A stretch of DNA of 5,526 nt from Burkholderiaceae bacterium. GTDB taxonomy: Bacteria; Pseudomonadota; Gammaproteobacteria; Burkholderiales; Burkholderiaceae_C. Position 1 is the stretch's first letter. Every line of letters starts with the position of its first letter. The notes under the pieces are model-generated. The model did not search any database. It had not been told where the DNA came from and saw only the letters and a list, made by a program, of their open reading frames with translations. Shown piece by piece: positions 1 to 5,467 of this stretch. A program made the position numbers and the translations under genes. The DNA is taken from positions 1 to 5,526 of the forward strand of contig JALQVQ010000259.1 in assembly GCA_023260315.1 (NCBI GenBank), given 5' to 3'.

Positions 1-780
1 CTCATTCGTGTTGCGAATACGGGCCTCGCGCGCACAGGCGTAGCCATACGTGAAGGACAGCGGCTCTCGGTAGATGCCAGCCAAAACAAGTTCGCCAGCG
101 GGATGCAGCTTTTGTAACCAGTCATCGAGCGCGCCGGTGTCGCCCGTGACGTCATAGATGGCTGTGTAATCGTTGCGGTCATCATCGCTTGGATGGATGA
201 CGGTATAGGCATCCGCGCCCTTTTGCAGTTCGGCGTTCGTCTCCCAGACGGTCGGCGCATTGAAGCCTGCAGCAATCGTGAGCCGGGCCAGTAAGCGGCC
301 CATCACGTTGTGACCGATGATCAAGTCGGGTGGGGTGAATGGGGCGTGTTGGCCGCCGCCTGAGACGGCGTGGTATGCGGTTGCAGCCAATGCCATCAAG
401 ACGCCATCGGCGCCGATATCTTCCGTCATCGGCATCGCGACGCGCTCAGAAACCACCAAGTGCGACGCGGTCGCGCCGTACAAGCTGTTGACACCTTCGA
501 AGCAATCCGCGCGAGGGATGAAAACGAGTTGCCCCTCTTTGAGCACACTGCCGCTGTGTGTTTTAGCGACCCGTCCCACGCTCTCATACCCAGGTACAAC
601 CGGGTAAGACCCACCATTTAAGCGGGGTAACGCACCATCCCAGAGGAGGCGCTCCGTTGCGGTATTGATGCCGCTGTACTGGACAACAACGGCCACGTCC
701 CCGAACTGCAGCGTCGGAAGGGCCAGCGAGTGCAGGGACACTTGCTGGGGGCTGTTGAAGGTAATGGCGGAGGATCGCAT
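1..780 (-). CDS. bchC: BchC, 3-hydroxyethyl bacteriochlorophyllide a dehydrogenase (C-terminus cut by window edge)
   Basis: Oxidises the 3-hydroxyethyl group of the bacteriochlorophyllide a precursor to the 3-acetyl group, a late cytoplasmic step of bacteriochlorophyll a synthesis. The frame is open without a stop from the ATG at 780 to base 1 (260 codons); the family is a little over 300 residues, so roughly the last 50 are outside. Visible: an N-terminal GroES-like part with YSGINTATERLLW (35-47) and VPGYESVGRV (62-71), both typical of BchC and lacking the usual alcohol-dehydrogenase zinc ligands; Cys93 in PRADCF; a nucleotide-binding segment LIIGHNVMGRL (153-163), where Asn158 sits at the usual middle glycine; and LVLAGIYREPLSF (231-243), also BchC-like. 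The start matches where BchC proteins begin, although no Shine-Dalgarno is visible. It follows crtF by 74 bp, which hold its own promoter and operators. Other medium-chain dehydrogenases are the only alternative, and the context argues against them. Confidence 0.93.
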   Translation of the reverse strand, partial: MRSSAITFNSPQQVSLHSLALPTLQFGDVAVVVQYSGINTATERLLWDGALPRLNGGSYPVVPGYESVGRVAKTHSGSVLKEGQLVFIPRADCFEGVNSLYGATASHLVVSERVAMPMTEDIGADGVLMALAATAYHAVSGGGQHAPFTPPDLIIGHNVMGRLLARLTIAAGFNAPTVWETNAELQKGADAYTVIHPSDDDRNDYTAIYDVTGDTGALDDWLQKLHPAGELVLAGIYREPLSFTYGYACAREARIRNTNE

Positions 781-784
781 GTGA

Positions 785-802
785 TGTATTTTTATGTTTA
801 CA
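785..802. promoter_or_regulatory. PpsR/CrtJ-type operator over the bchC -10
   Basis: Exact TGT-N12-ACA (TGTATTTTTATGTTTACA on the plus strand), the recognition pattern of the light/redox repressor PpsR/CrtJ of purple bacteria. It covers the proposed -10 of bchC and lies 8 bp from a second exact copy at 811-828. The pairing and position make chance unlikely; protein binding is inferred. Confidence 0.72.
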
Positions 803-816
803 GTGTCATGTGTCAA
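789..816 (-). promoter_or_regulatory. bchC promoter (sigma70-like)
   Basis: On the minus strand, a perfect -35 TTGACA (816-811) is followed by a 16-bp spacer and a weak -10 TAAAAA (794-789, 4 of 6 consensus bases). Both elements sit inside TGT-N12-ACA palindromes. The predicted transcript start falls at about 783-780, at or just before the ATG, so the message may be leaderless. No terminator is visible between crtF and this promoter, so crtEF read-through into bchC is also likely. Confidence 0.6.
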
Positions 817-828
817 ATAACATTTACA
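811..828. promoter_or_regulatory. PpsR/CrtJ-type operator over the bchC -35
   Basis: Exact TGT-N12-ACA (TGTCAAATAACATTTACA on the plus strand). Read on the minus strand, its promoter-proximal end forms the TTGACA -35 of bchC, so a bound repressor would block RNA polymerase. The two-palindrome, 8-bp-apart layout resembles the one I recall for the Rhodobacter capsulatus bchC promoter. Confidence 0.75.
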
Positions 829-854
829 TAAAAGATCGATTTATAGGGTAACTA

Positions 855-2030
855 CTAGGTTTTTCGCCCAACCAACAACTGTGCATGGATGGGCAACCGA
901 TTGGCCAGACGGGTGACATCACTGAACCCTGCCTCTGTCATCAAGCGCATCAGTTCTTGGGGTGTTCGCAGACGACCAGCGCCCATTGCCAGTAGATAAA
1001 AGTGGAAATAGGCATCGGTTTGTGCCTCGCTTGTTTGCCCATCTGCTGCCGTTTGAGCCATGGGTTCCGCCAAAAGAAGGACCCCATCGCTCGGGAGGGC
1101 GGCGTGTATTTTTGCCAACAGTTGCCGGACCACGTCATCTGGGTGGTCGTGGGCGACCCGAACCAGCGTCACCATGTCGGCCCCCGTTGGCAGCGGGTCG
1201 TGAAGAAAACTACCGGGATGCAGGGCCATGCGGGCGGTCAGCCCTTTGGAGCGGATGTTTTCGCTGGCCAGTGCCAAGACCGGTGGCAGATCAAACAGCT
1301 TGATTTGGAGGTGAGGGGCGTGCGCGGCGAGCTCGCTTGCAAAGCGTCCCTTGCCGGCGCCCACGTCCAAAACGCACCGGTGGTTGGCAAATGGATAGGT
1401 GTCAAGAATTTCTTGAACCACAAAGCCCTGCGATGCCGCCATGAGGTCGGAGTACTGACTGAATTTTTCCGGGTCAGCGTGGGTAGCGGCTTGTGCGTCG
1501 TGCGCATAGGGCCAGTAGTCCGCCATGCTGCCTTTCCATGCGTGATTCAAGAAGCCGATTGGGTTTTGCATGTCTCTGTAGAGCAGATCGTTATGCTCAA
1601 CCATGGCCGCGATGCCGGTGTGGAGTGCCATGGGAACGCCCAGAGGGCCCAGTCCAAATCGTCCGTTTCGGCGGCATTCCAGCAGCTTGAGCGCCACGGC
1701 TGAAAGCAGCAAACGTTGCAAGGCAGGTTCAGGTAAACCAACCCGTTGGGCGATTTGTTTGATGTCTGCTGGCGCGTTTTGCAGCATCCTGAACAGGTCG
1801 AGTCGGACGCAGCCAAGCAAGACCTGGCTGTAAACAAATCCGGCCATGAGATCGAAAATTTGTTGTGTTCGGCGCTTGGTGATCCAGCTGGTAAAGGGCG
1901 TCAGTAGGGACCACTTGTAGATGGTGGGGCTGGCATAAATGCGCTCAAGCCATTGCAGGAAACGGTCGCGCCACGGCGCGACATCGTGCACTGTGGCGGG
2001 TAAGTTAGGAAGGTCCATCGGCTTGCTCAT
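855..2030 (-). CDS. crtF: CrtF, hydroxyneurosporene-type carotenoid O-methyltransferase
   Basis: Methylates the C-1 hydroxyl of carotenoids made by CrtC, using S-adenosylmethionine, in the spheroidene/spirilloxanthin branch. At 391 residues it is full length for CrtF. An N-terminal helical region leads into a winged-helix-like dimerisation part (about 76-134, RLDLFRMLQ to GPLGVPM). The class I methyltransferase domain follows, with SAM-binding motif VLDVGAGKG (220-228), the acidic LFDLP (245-249) after strand 2, AHDHPDD (293-299), and a C-terminal LRTPQELMRLMTEAGF (354-369) typical of plant-COMT-like enzymes. The ATG overlaps the crtE TGA as ATGA, with only a weak AAAGG upstream, which suggests translational coupling. 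It lies downstream of crtE and upstream of bchC, the order seen in Rhodobacter and Rubrivivax clusters. The fold alone would fit other O-methyltransferases; neighbours fix the substrate class. Confidence 0.94.
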   Translation of the reverse strand: MSKPMDLPNLPATVHDVAPWRDRFLQWLERIYASPTIYKWSLLTPFTSWITKRRTQQIFDLMAGFVYSQVLLGCVRLDLFRMLQNAPADIKQIAQRVGLPEPALQRLLLSAVALKLLECRRNGRFGLGPLGVPMALHTGIAAMVEHNDLLYRDMQNPIGFLNHAWKGSMADYWPYAHDAQAATHADPEKFSQYSDLMAASQGFVVQEILDTYPFANHRCVLDVGAGKGRFASELAAHAPHLQIKLFDLPPVLALASENIRSKGLTARMALHPGSFLHDPLPTGADMVTLVRVAHDHPDDVVRQLLAKIHAALPSDGVLLLAEPMAQTAADGQTSEAQTDAYFHFYLLAMGAGRLRTPQELMRLMTEAGFSDVTRLANRLPIHAQLLVGRKT

Positions 2031-2920
2031 TGGGTGACCTTTGCCTCACGCTGTCGGTAGTTTTGACACATTGACTTGGGCACCAAGCGCTCGGACTCGC
2101 TGAGCACCAGCTGCTTCAGCATGTCTCGGCAGGCGCAGTCGGGGATCGACTGGCCTGCTCGGGCGATCAGTGCATCAAAGTGGCGAATGGCGCCGTCAAG
2201 TCCCATTGCCTGCGCCGAGCTGGGGCGGTCGTGGGCCGAGTCTTGGCCGACCGGTTTACCCAAGCTGGCAACATCGCCCAGCACATCACGGATGTCATCT
2301 GCAACCTGGTAAGCCTCGCCCAGAAAGGCACCTAAATCGGTCCAAGGTTTCGGGGATTGACCACTCGCAATCGCGCCCGCACAGGTTGCGGATACGAACA
2401 GGGCCCCTGTCTTTGAGCGCTGATATTTGGCCAGATCCGCCGTTGTTTCACACTCCCACGCTTGGCCGGCAACGATGCCGTTGGGGATGCCAACACCGTC
2501 GGTCAGGTTGCGCATGAGTTCAACAAGGCGCTCAGGTTGCGCAGCACCGGCTTGCAGCAATACCTGGTAAGCCATCACGATTAAGCCGTCACCCGTCAGG
2601 AGTGCGAGCGGCTCGCTGAATGCCTTGTGCACAGTGGGTTTGCCGCGCCGCACATCGGCGTTGTCGAAGGCGGGCATGTCATCGTGGACCAGCGATGCGC
2701 AGTGCATTAATTCCAAGGCAACTGCCGCTGCGTCGGTGAGTGCGGGCGTGTCGTCGCCGCAGGCTGTGGCGACCGCCAAACAGAGCTGGGGACGGATCCG
2801 GGCGCCGCCGTTGAAAACAGCATGACGCATGGCGTCCTCGAGGCGTGGCGGGGTACCAACCCCTGCCGCCTTTTTAAAGTGTGCCTCTAAAGCAGCTTCT
2901 GCGCGAATGAACAAACTCAT
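2027..2920 (-). CDS. crtE: CrtE, geranylgeranyl diphosphate synthase
   Basis: Condenses isopentenyl diphosphate with allylic diphosphates to C20 geranylgeranyl diphosphate, the precursor for phytoene (carotenoids) and for the phytyl tail of bacteriochlorophyll. At 297 residues it is full length for a short-chain trans-prenyl diphosphate synthase. Visible: FNGGARIRP (36-44), a CrtE-like form of the GGKRxRP substrate-binding motif; the first Asp-rich motif DDMPAFD (80-86) in the DDxxxxD form, followed by RRGKPT (91-96); and the second Asp-rich motif DDIRD (208-212) after YQVA. The Mg-binding residues are therefore all present. The ATG at 2920 has a weak GGGGG stretch 4 bp upstream. First gene of crtE-crtF, driven by a promoter at 2973-3000 with PpsR-type sites. 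Farnesyl diphosphate synthase (IspA) is a homologous alternative, made unlikely by the crtF/bchC context. Confidence 0.94.
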   Translation of the reverse strand: MSLFIRAEAALEAHFKKAAGVGTPPRLEDAMRHAVFNGGARIRPQLCLAVATACGDDTPALTDAAAVALELMHCASLVHDDMPAFDNADVRRGKPTVHKAFSEPLALLTGDGLIVMAYQVLLQAGAAQPERLVELMRNLTDGVGIPNGIVAGQAWECETTADLAKYQRSKTGALFVSATCAGAIASGQSPKPWTDLGAFLGEAYQVADDIRDVLGDVASLGKPVGQDSAHDRPSSAQAMGLDGAIRHFDALIARAGQSIPDCACRDMLKQLVLSESERLVPKSMCQNYRQREAKVTQ

Positions 2921-2968
2921 ATGACCCCCAGGGTGACAAAAAAGCAGGCGTTAAAGGATGTGCTTAAT

Positions 2969-2986
2969 AGTCACTATAGCGATACA
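2969..2986. promoter_or_regulatory. Degenerate second PpsR/CrtJ-type site over the crtE -10
   Basis: AGT-N12-ACA on the plus strand (5 of 6 conserved bases), exactly 8 bp from the strong site at 2995-3012 and covering the -10. The one-base mismatch makes it weak on its own. The same spacing and the same placement of the -10 inside the site as at bchC support it. Confidence 0.45.
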
Positions 2987-3000
2987 CACTACTATGTCAA
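2973..3000 (-). promoter_or_regulatory. crtEF promoter (sigma70-like)
   Basis: On the minus strand, -35 TTGACA (3000-2995, perfect), a 16-bp spacer, and -10 TATAGT (2978-2973, 5 of 6). The expected transcript start is about 2967-2965, leaving a leader of roughly 45 nt to the crtE ATG. The -35 is the promoter-proximal arm of the palindrome at 2995-3012. Spacing and operator overlap match the bchC promoter exactly. Confidence 0.7.
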
Positions 3001-3012
3001 TTAAAATTGACA
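2995..3012. promoter_or_regulatory. PpsR/CrtJ-type operator at the crtE -35
   Basis: TGTCAATTAAAATTGACA is an exact TGT-N12-ACA whose arms are inverted repeats over 7 bp each side (TGTCAAT/ATTGACA). It overlaps the crtE -35. A TTGACA also reads outward toward the HiPIP gene, but no good -10 follows it there. Repressor binding is inferred from the motif and the neighbouring pathway genes. Confidence 0.75.
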
Positions 3013-3159
3013 TCAGGGATCATTCAAGTCATTGGGTTGTTCGGTGCGCTTGCGAATTTTTTGGGTGAAAGACCCGCGGCGCTGTCCGGTTTCTGAGTAC
3101 ACTGGTTGTCGTCGAAATGACGATCCTTCAATTTCTTACCTTTTATCTCTGGAGACTGT

Positions 3160-3480
3160 ATGAGCGCTCAAAGCAAAACGACACGACGCGTCTTTATGAT
3201 TCAAAACGCGGTGGCATCAGCGGCTGTCTTGATGGCGGTGGATGCACAGGCACAAGCGATGGTGAGCGAGACCGACCCGCAGGCTGCGGCGCTGGGCTAC
3301 GTGGCGGATACCAAGAAGGTGAATCAAGCGAAATTCCCAAAGCACGCCGCGACACAGGCTTGCGGTAACTGCGTGCTGTACCAAGGCGCGGCCGGTGCCG
3401 CTGCTGGGGGTTGTGGCATCTTCCCAGGAAAGCAAGTGTCTGCAAAAGGCTGGTGCTCGGCCTACAACAAGAAGGCCTAA
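3160..3480 (+). CDS. hip: High-potential iron-sulfur protein (HiPIP), Tat-exported
   Basis: Small periplasmic electron carrier with one [4Fe-4S] cluster (3+/2+ couple); in Rubrivivax-type phototrophs HiPIP donates electrons to the reaction centre-bound cytochrome. The 106-residue precursor has a twin-arginine signal, TTRRVFMIQ (7-15), a hydrophobic stretch to about 27, and AQAQA (29-33) as the likely cleavage region, leaving about 73-75 residues. The cluster ligands are Cys68, Cys71, Cys85 and Cys99 (C-x2-C-x13-C-x13-C) within CGNCVLYQ, GGCGIFPG and GWCSAY; Tyr47 in LGY matches the conserved HiPIP tyrosine. Tat export fits a cofactor inserted in the cytoplasm. The ATG has a good GGAGA 4 bp upstream (3151-3155). 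It is transcribed away from crtE and ends in a strong hairpin terminator. I see no convincing promoter of its own. A role in photosynthesis rather than respiration is inferred from location. Confidence 0.95.
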   Translation: MSAQSKTTRRVFMIQNAVASAAVLMAVDAQAQAMVSETDPQAAALGYVADTKKVNQAKFPKHAATQACGNCVLYQGAAGAAAGGCGIFPGKQVSAKGWCSAYNKKA

Positions 3481-3491
3481 TCAAGGCGGTC

Positions 3492-3525
3492 AAAAAAAAG
3501 CCCCGGTTCCCCGGGGCTTTTTTTT
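3492..3525. terminator. Bidirectional intrinsic terminator between hip and the binding-protein gene
   Basis: A 7-bp GC stem (GCCCCGG, 3500-3506, with CCGGGGC, 3511-3517) and a TTCC loop, flanked by A8 (3492-3499) and T8 (3518-3525). The A and T runs can extend the stem, and each serves as the U-tract for one direction. It lies 11 bp after the hip stop and 13 bp after the convergent binding-protein stop, so it can end both transcripts. Confidence 0.93.
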
Positions 3526-3538
3526 GTTTAGGTTCGCC

Positions 3539-4711
3539 TTATTTCTTTAGAGAACTGTAGGGGCTCACGACAACCCAACGTTCACTTTGCAGCTGAGACA
3601 GGCGTGTCTCGTTACTGCCCAAGCGTTTATTGGGTCCGAAGCTTTGAGCGGGGCTGCCGAAGATATCGTTGGGGATCTTCATGGTTTCCATGGCCTTCAC
3701 AAACGTATCAGACGTCAGGTTCTTTCCAGCCTGGGTGGCTGCTTCAGCAAAGATATCGACCAAGTTGTAGCCGTACACAGAGAACACGGTGGGATCTTCG
3801 TTAAAGGCTGTTTTGTATTTAACGGCCCAACGGCTGACGTTTTTATCCGCTGCATCAAGGTAGGGGTTGGCGGCCGTCATCGTTGCGTAGAGGCCATCCA
3901 TCGCGCCCTTGCCCAGCTTGTGGATCAGGTCGGTATACGCGGCGGAAGAGCCCAAGAAAATCGGGTTGAAACCCATACGGCGTGCGGTTGCGATGCCCCC
4001 AATGGTCTCGCGGATGATGGTGCCCATCACGACCATGTCACACTTTTCTGAGGCTAATTTTTGCATTTGCGATGAGAAATCGGTCGCGCCTCGCTTGAAA
4101 CTGGTGGTCACCGCGATCGACATACCGTAGTCGGCCAAGCCGTCTTTTGCACCTTCCAACACCTCGGTGCCGAAGTCATCGTCTTGGTACATGGCGCAGA
4201 CTTTGTTCGCGCCTTTTTCCTTCGCTAACTTACCGGCAAAGATACGCATCTGGTCGTAGTACGGCACCGCGTAAGAGAACTTCAGTTTGTGGAAAGGCTC
4301 ATACATCTGACGGGCTGCCGTCACGGGGAAGAAGTTCGGCACCTGCTTGGCAAACTGTATGGGCATCGCCGCCATGTTGGGCGCGGTTCCCAGCGTTCCG
4401 AGCATGGCAAAAATCTTTTCCTGATTCACCAGCTTTTGCGCGCCCAAAACGGCTTTCTTCGGGTCGTATTGGGTATCTTCAAATTTGATGTCGAGCATCC
4501 GTCCATTGATGCCTCCTTGCTCGTTGATTTCCTGCATGCGCAGGGTCATGCCAAAGCGGATTTGCTTGCCAAAACCGGCGATGGGTCCTGACAAATCCTG
4601 CAAAGAGCCGACGGTGATCTTGTCCGCTGTGACGCCTTGCGCGGCATAAGCAAAGGATGCACTGGCAATCAAGCCGAGTGCGACGAGGGTTGCTTTTGTT
4701 TTCATTGGCAT
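3539..4711 (-). CDS. Liv-type ABC transporter periplasmic substrate-binding protein
   Basis: Captures a small organic solute in the periplasm for a branched-chain-amino-acid-type (HAAT) ABC importer. It is a 390-residue type I periplasmic binding protein of the Leu/Ile/Val family. A Sec signal (KTK, hydrophobic 8-22, AYA|A cleavage near 23) precedes the mature start ITVGSLQDLSGPIAGFGK (32-49). Further family features are GGINGRMLDIKFEDTQYDP (66-84), LVNQEKIFAMLGTLGTAP (94-111) and YQDDDFG (175-181). The first ATG lies only 3 nt after GGAG (4718-4715); the second, Met3 at 4705, lies 9 nt after it, so the true start may be 4705. It follows the ligase by 30 bp and is probably in the same operon. 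Members paired with acyl-CoA ligases often take up aromatic or fatty acids rather than amino acids; the ligand cannot be told from sequence. Confidence 0.9.
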   Translation of the reverse strand: MPMKTKATLVALGLIASASFAYAAQGVTADKITVGSLQDLSGPIAGFGKQIRFGMTLRMQEINEQGGINGRMLDIKFEDTQYDPKKAVLGAQKLVNQEKIFAMLGTLGTAPNMAAMPIQFAKQVPNFFPVTAARQMYEPFHKLKFSYAVPYYDQMRIFAGKLAKEKGANKVCAMYQDDDFGTEVLEGAKDGLADYGMSIAVTTSFKRGATDFSSQMQKLASEKCDMVVMGTIIRETIGGIATARRMGFNPIFLGSSAAYTDLIHKLGKGAMDGLYATMTAANPYLDAADKNVSRWAVKYKTAFNEDPTVFSVYGYNLVDIFAEAATQAGKNLTSDTFVKAMETMKIPNDIFGSPAQSFGPNKRLGSNETRLSQLQSERWVVVSPYSSLKK

Positions 4712-4741
4712 TGTCTCCTTTTGGGTGGGTAATCGCGGGTT

Positions 4742-5467
4742 TCACTGGTCTTCATACATGGCGTCAATCTGCGCTGCGTACTTGCGCTCGACCAACTTTC
4801 GCTTGAGCTTCATGGTTGGCGTCAGCTCCTCGTCCTCAGCCGTCAGTTGGACGTCGATGAGGAAGAACTTTTTGATTTGTTCAACACGTGCAAACTTGTC
4901 ATTCACGTGATCGACTTCCATCTGGATCAGTTTTCTGACTTCCTCGGCTCTTGTCAAGCTGGCGTAATTACTGAACGGAATGTCGTTGTCTTGGGCGAAT
5001 TTCTCGACGGTTTCAAGGTCGATCATGATGAGACAAACCAAGTAGCGGCGCTTGTCGCCGATCACCACGGCATCCGTGACGTAAGGTGAGAACTTGAGCT
5101 CGTTCTCCCATTCGCTTGGCGTGACGTTTTTGCCGCCCGCCGTGATGATGATGTCCTTCATTCGATCGGTGATGCGAAAAAAACCGTCACCGTCCACGCT
5201 CCCAATGTCACCCGTGTGGAGCCAGCCTTCGGGGTCAATGGTTTCAGCTGTTTTTTCAGGCTGGTTCAGGTAGCCACGAAAGACATTTTTGCCGCGCACC
5301 AAAATCTCTTGTGTGTCAGGATCAATCCGGACCTCGTTGTACCCGGCAGGCCGACCAATCGTCCCCGGTTTGAAGCCCTCGCTTGAGTTCGCTGTCGATA
5401 GGCCGCAGGTCTCGGTCATTCCCCAAGCTTCAAACATGGGGATGCCCAGCGCCATGTACCACCGAAT
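4742..5467 (-). CDS. AMP-forming long-chain acyl-CoA synthetase (FAA1/FadD15-like), C-terminal part only
   Basis: Activates a carboxylic acid to acyl-AMP and then acyl-CoA. Only about the last 240 residues of a protein normally near 600 are present. Numbering from Met at 5455: WGMTET (11-16, A5 motif), GWLHTGD (77-83, A7), DRMKDIIITAGGKNVTP (97-113, A8, with the hinge), KRRYLVCLIMID (135-146) typical of the FAA1 group, and LTPTMKLKRK (211-220), which holds the C-terminal catalytic lysine candidate Lys216. Family-like residues (I-R-W-Y) continue upstream of that Met to about 5467; a TGA then stands in frame at 5477-5479. Met5455 is therefore not the real start, and the N-terminal adenylate-forming half is missing. 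It is followed after 30 bp by the binding-protein gene. The truncation could be a true pseudogene, an insertion, or an assembly chimera. Confidence 0.85.
   Translation of the reverse strand: MRWYMALGIPMFEAWGMTETCGLSTANSSEGFKPGTIGRPAGYNEVRIDPDTQEILVRGKNVFRGYLNQPEKTAETIDPEGWLHTGDIGSVDGDGFFRITDRMKDIIITAGGKNVTPSEWENELKFSPYVTDAVVIGDKRRYLVCLIMIDLETVEKFAQDNDIPFSNYASLTRAEEVRKLIQMEVDHVNDKFARVEQIKKFFLIDVQLTAEDEELTPTMKLKRKLVERKYAAQIDAMYEDQ

Noticed and set aside
426..617. Short open frames on both strands around 317-621
   Set aside because: They overlap the continuous bchC frame, which matches BchC along its length.
1002..1703. Long plus-strand open frame of 233 codons
   Set aside because: It lies wholly antisense to crtF, which has clear family motifs; the product shows no recognisable domain and the frame is a by-product of crtF codon use.
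3007..3027. Possible FNR-type site (TTGA...TCAA) near the crtE promoter
   Set aside because: The half-site spacing does not fit TTGAT-N4-ATCAA.
3007..3035. Plus-strand TTGACA at 3007-3012 as the hip -35
   Set aside because: At 16-18 bp downstream there is no acceptable -10 (CATTGG or similar), so it is kept only as a possible shared operator.
3063..3075. Small hairpin GGGT-GAAAG-ACCC in the crtE-hip gap
   Set aside because: Only a 4-bp stem, and no T-run follows it on either strand, so it does not qualify as a terminator.
3098..3103. TACACT as a hip -10
   Set aside because: No -35-like hexamer lies 16-18 bp upstream; the region there is GC-rich.
3117..3368. Plus-strand ATG at 3117 as an upstream gene or longer HiPIP start
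   Set aside because: It is in a different frame from HiPIP and lacks a ribosome binding site; ATG 3160 has GGAGA at proper distance and directly precedes the twin-arginine signal.
3194..3493. Minus-strand open frame of 99 codons opposite hip
   Set aside because: It is antisense to a well-supported HiPIP with all four cysteine ligands; the Arg/Pro/Ser-rich product resembles a shadow frame.
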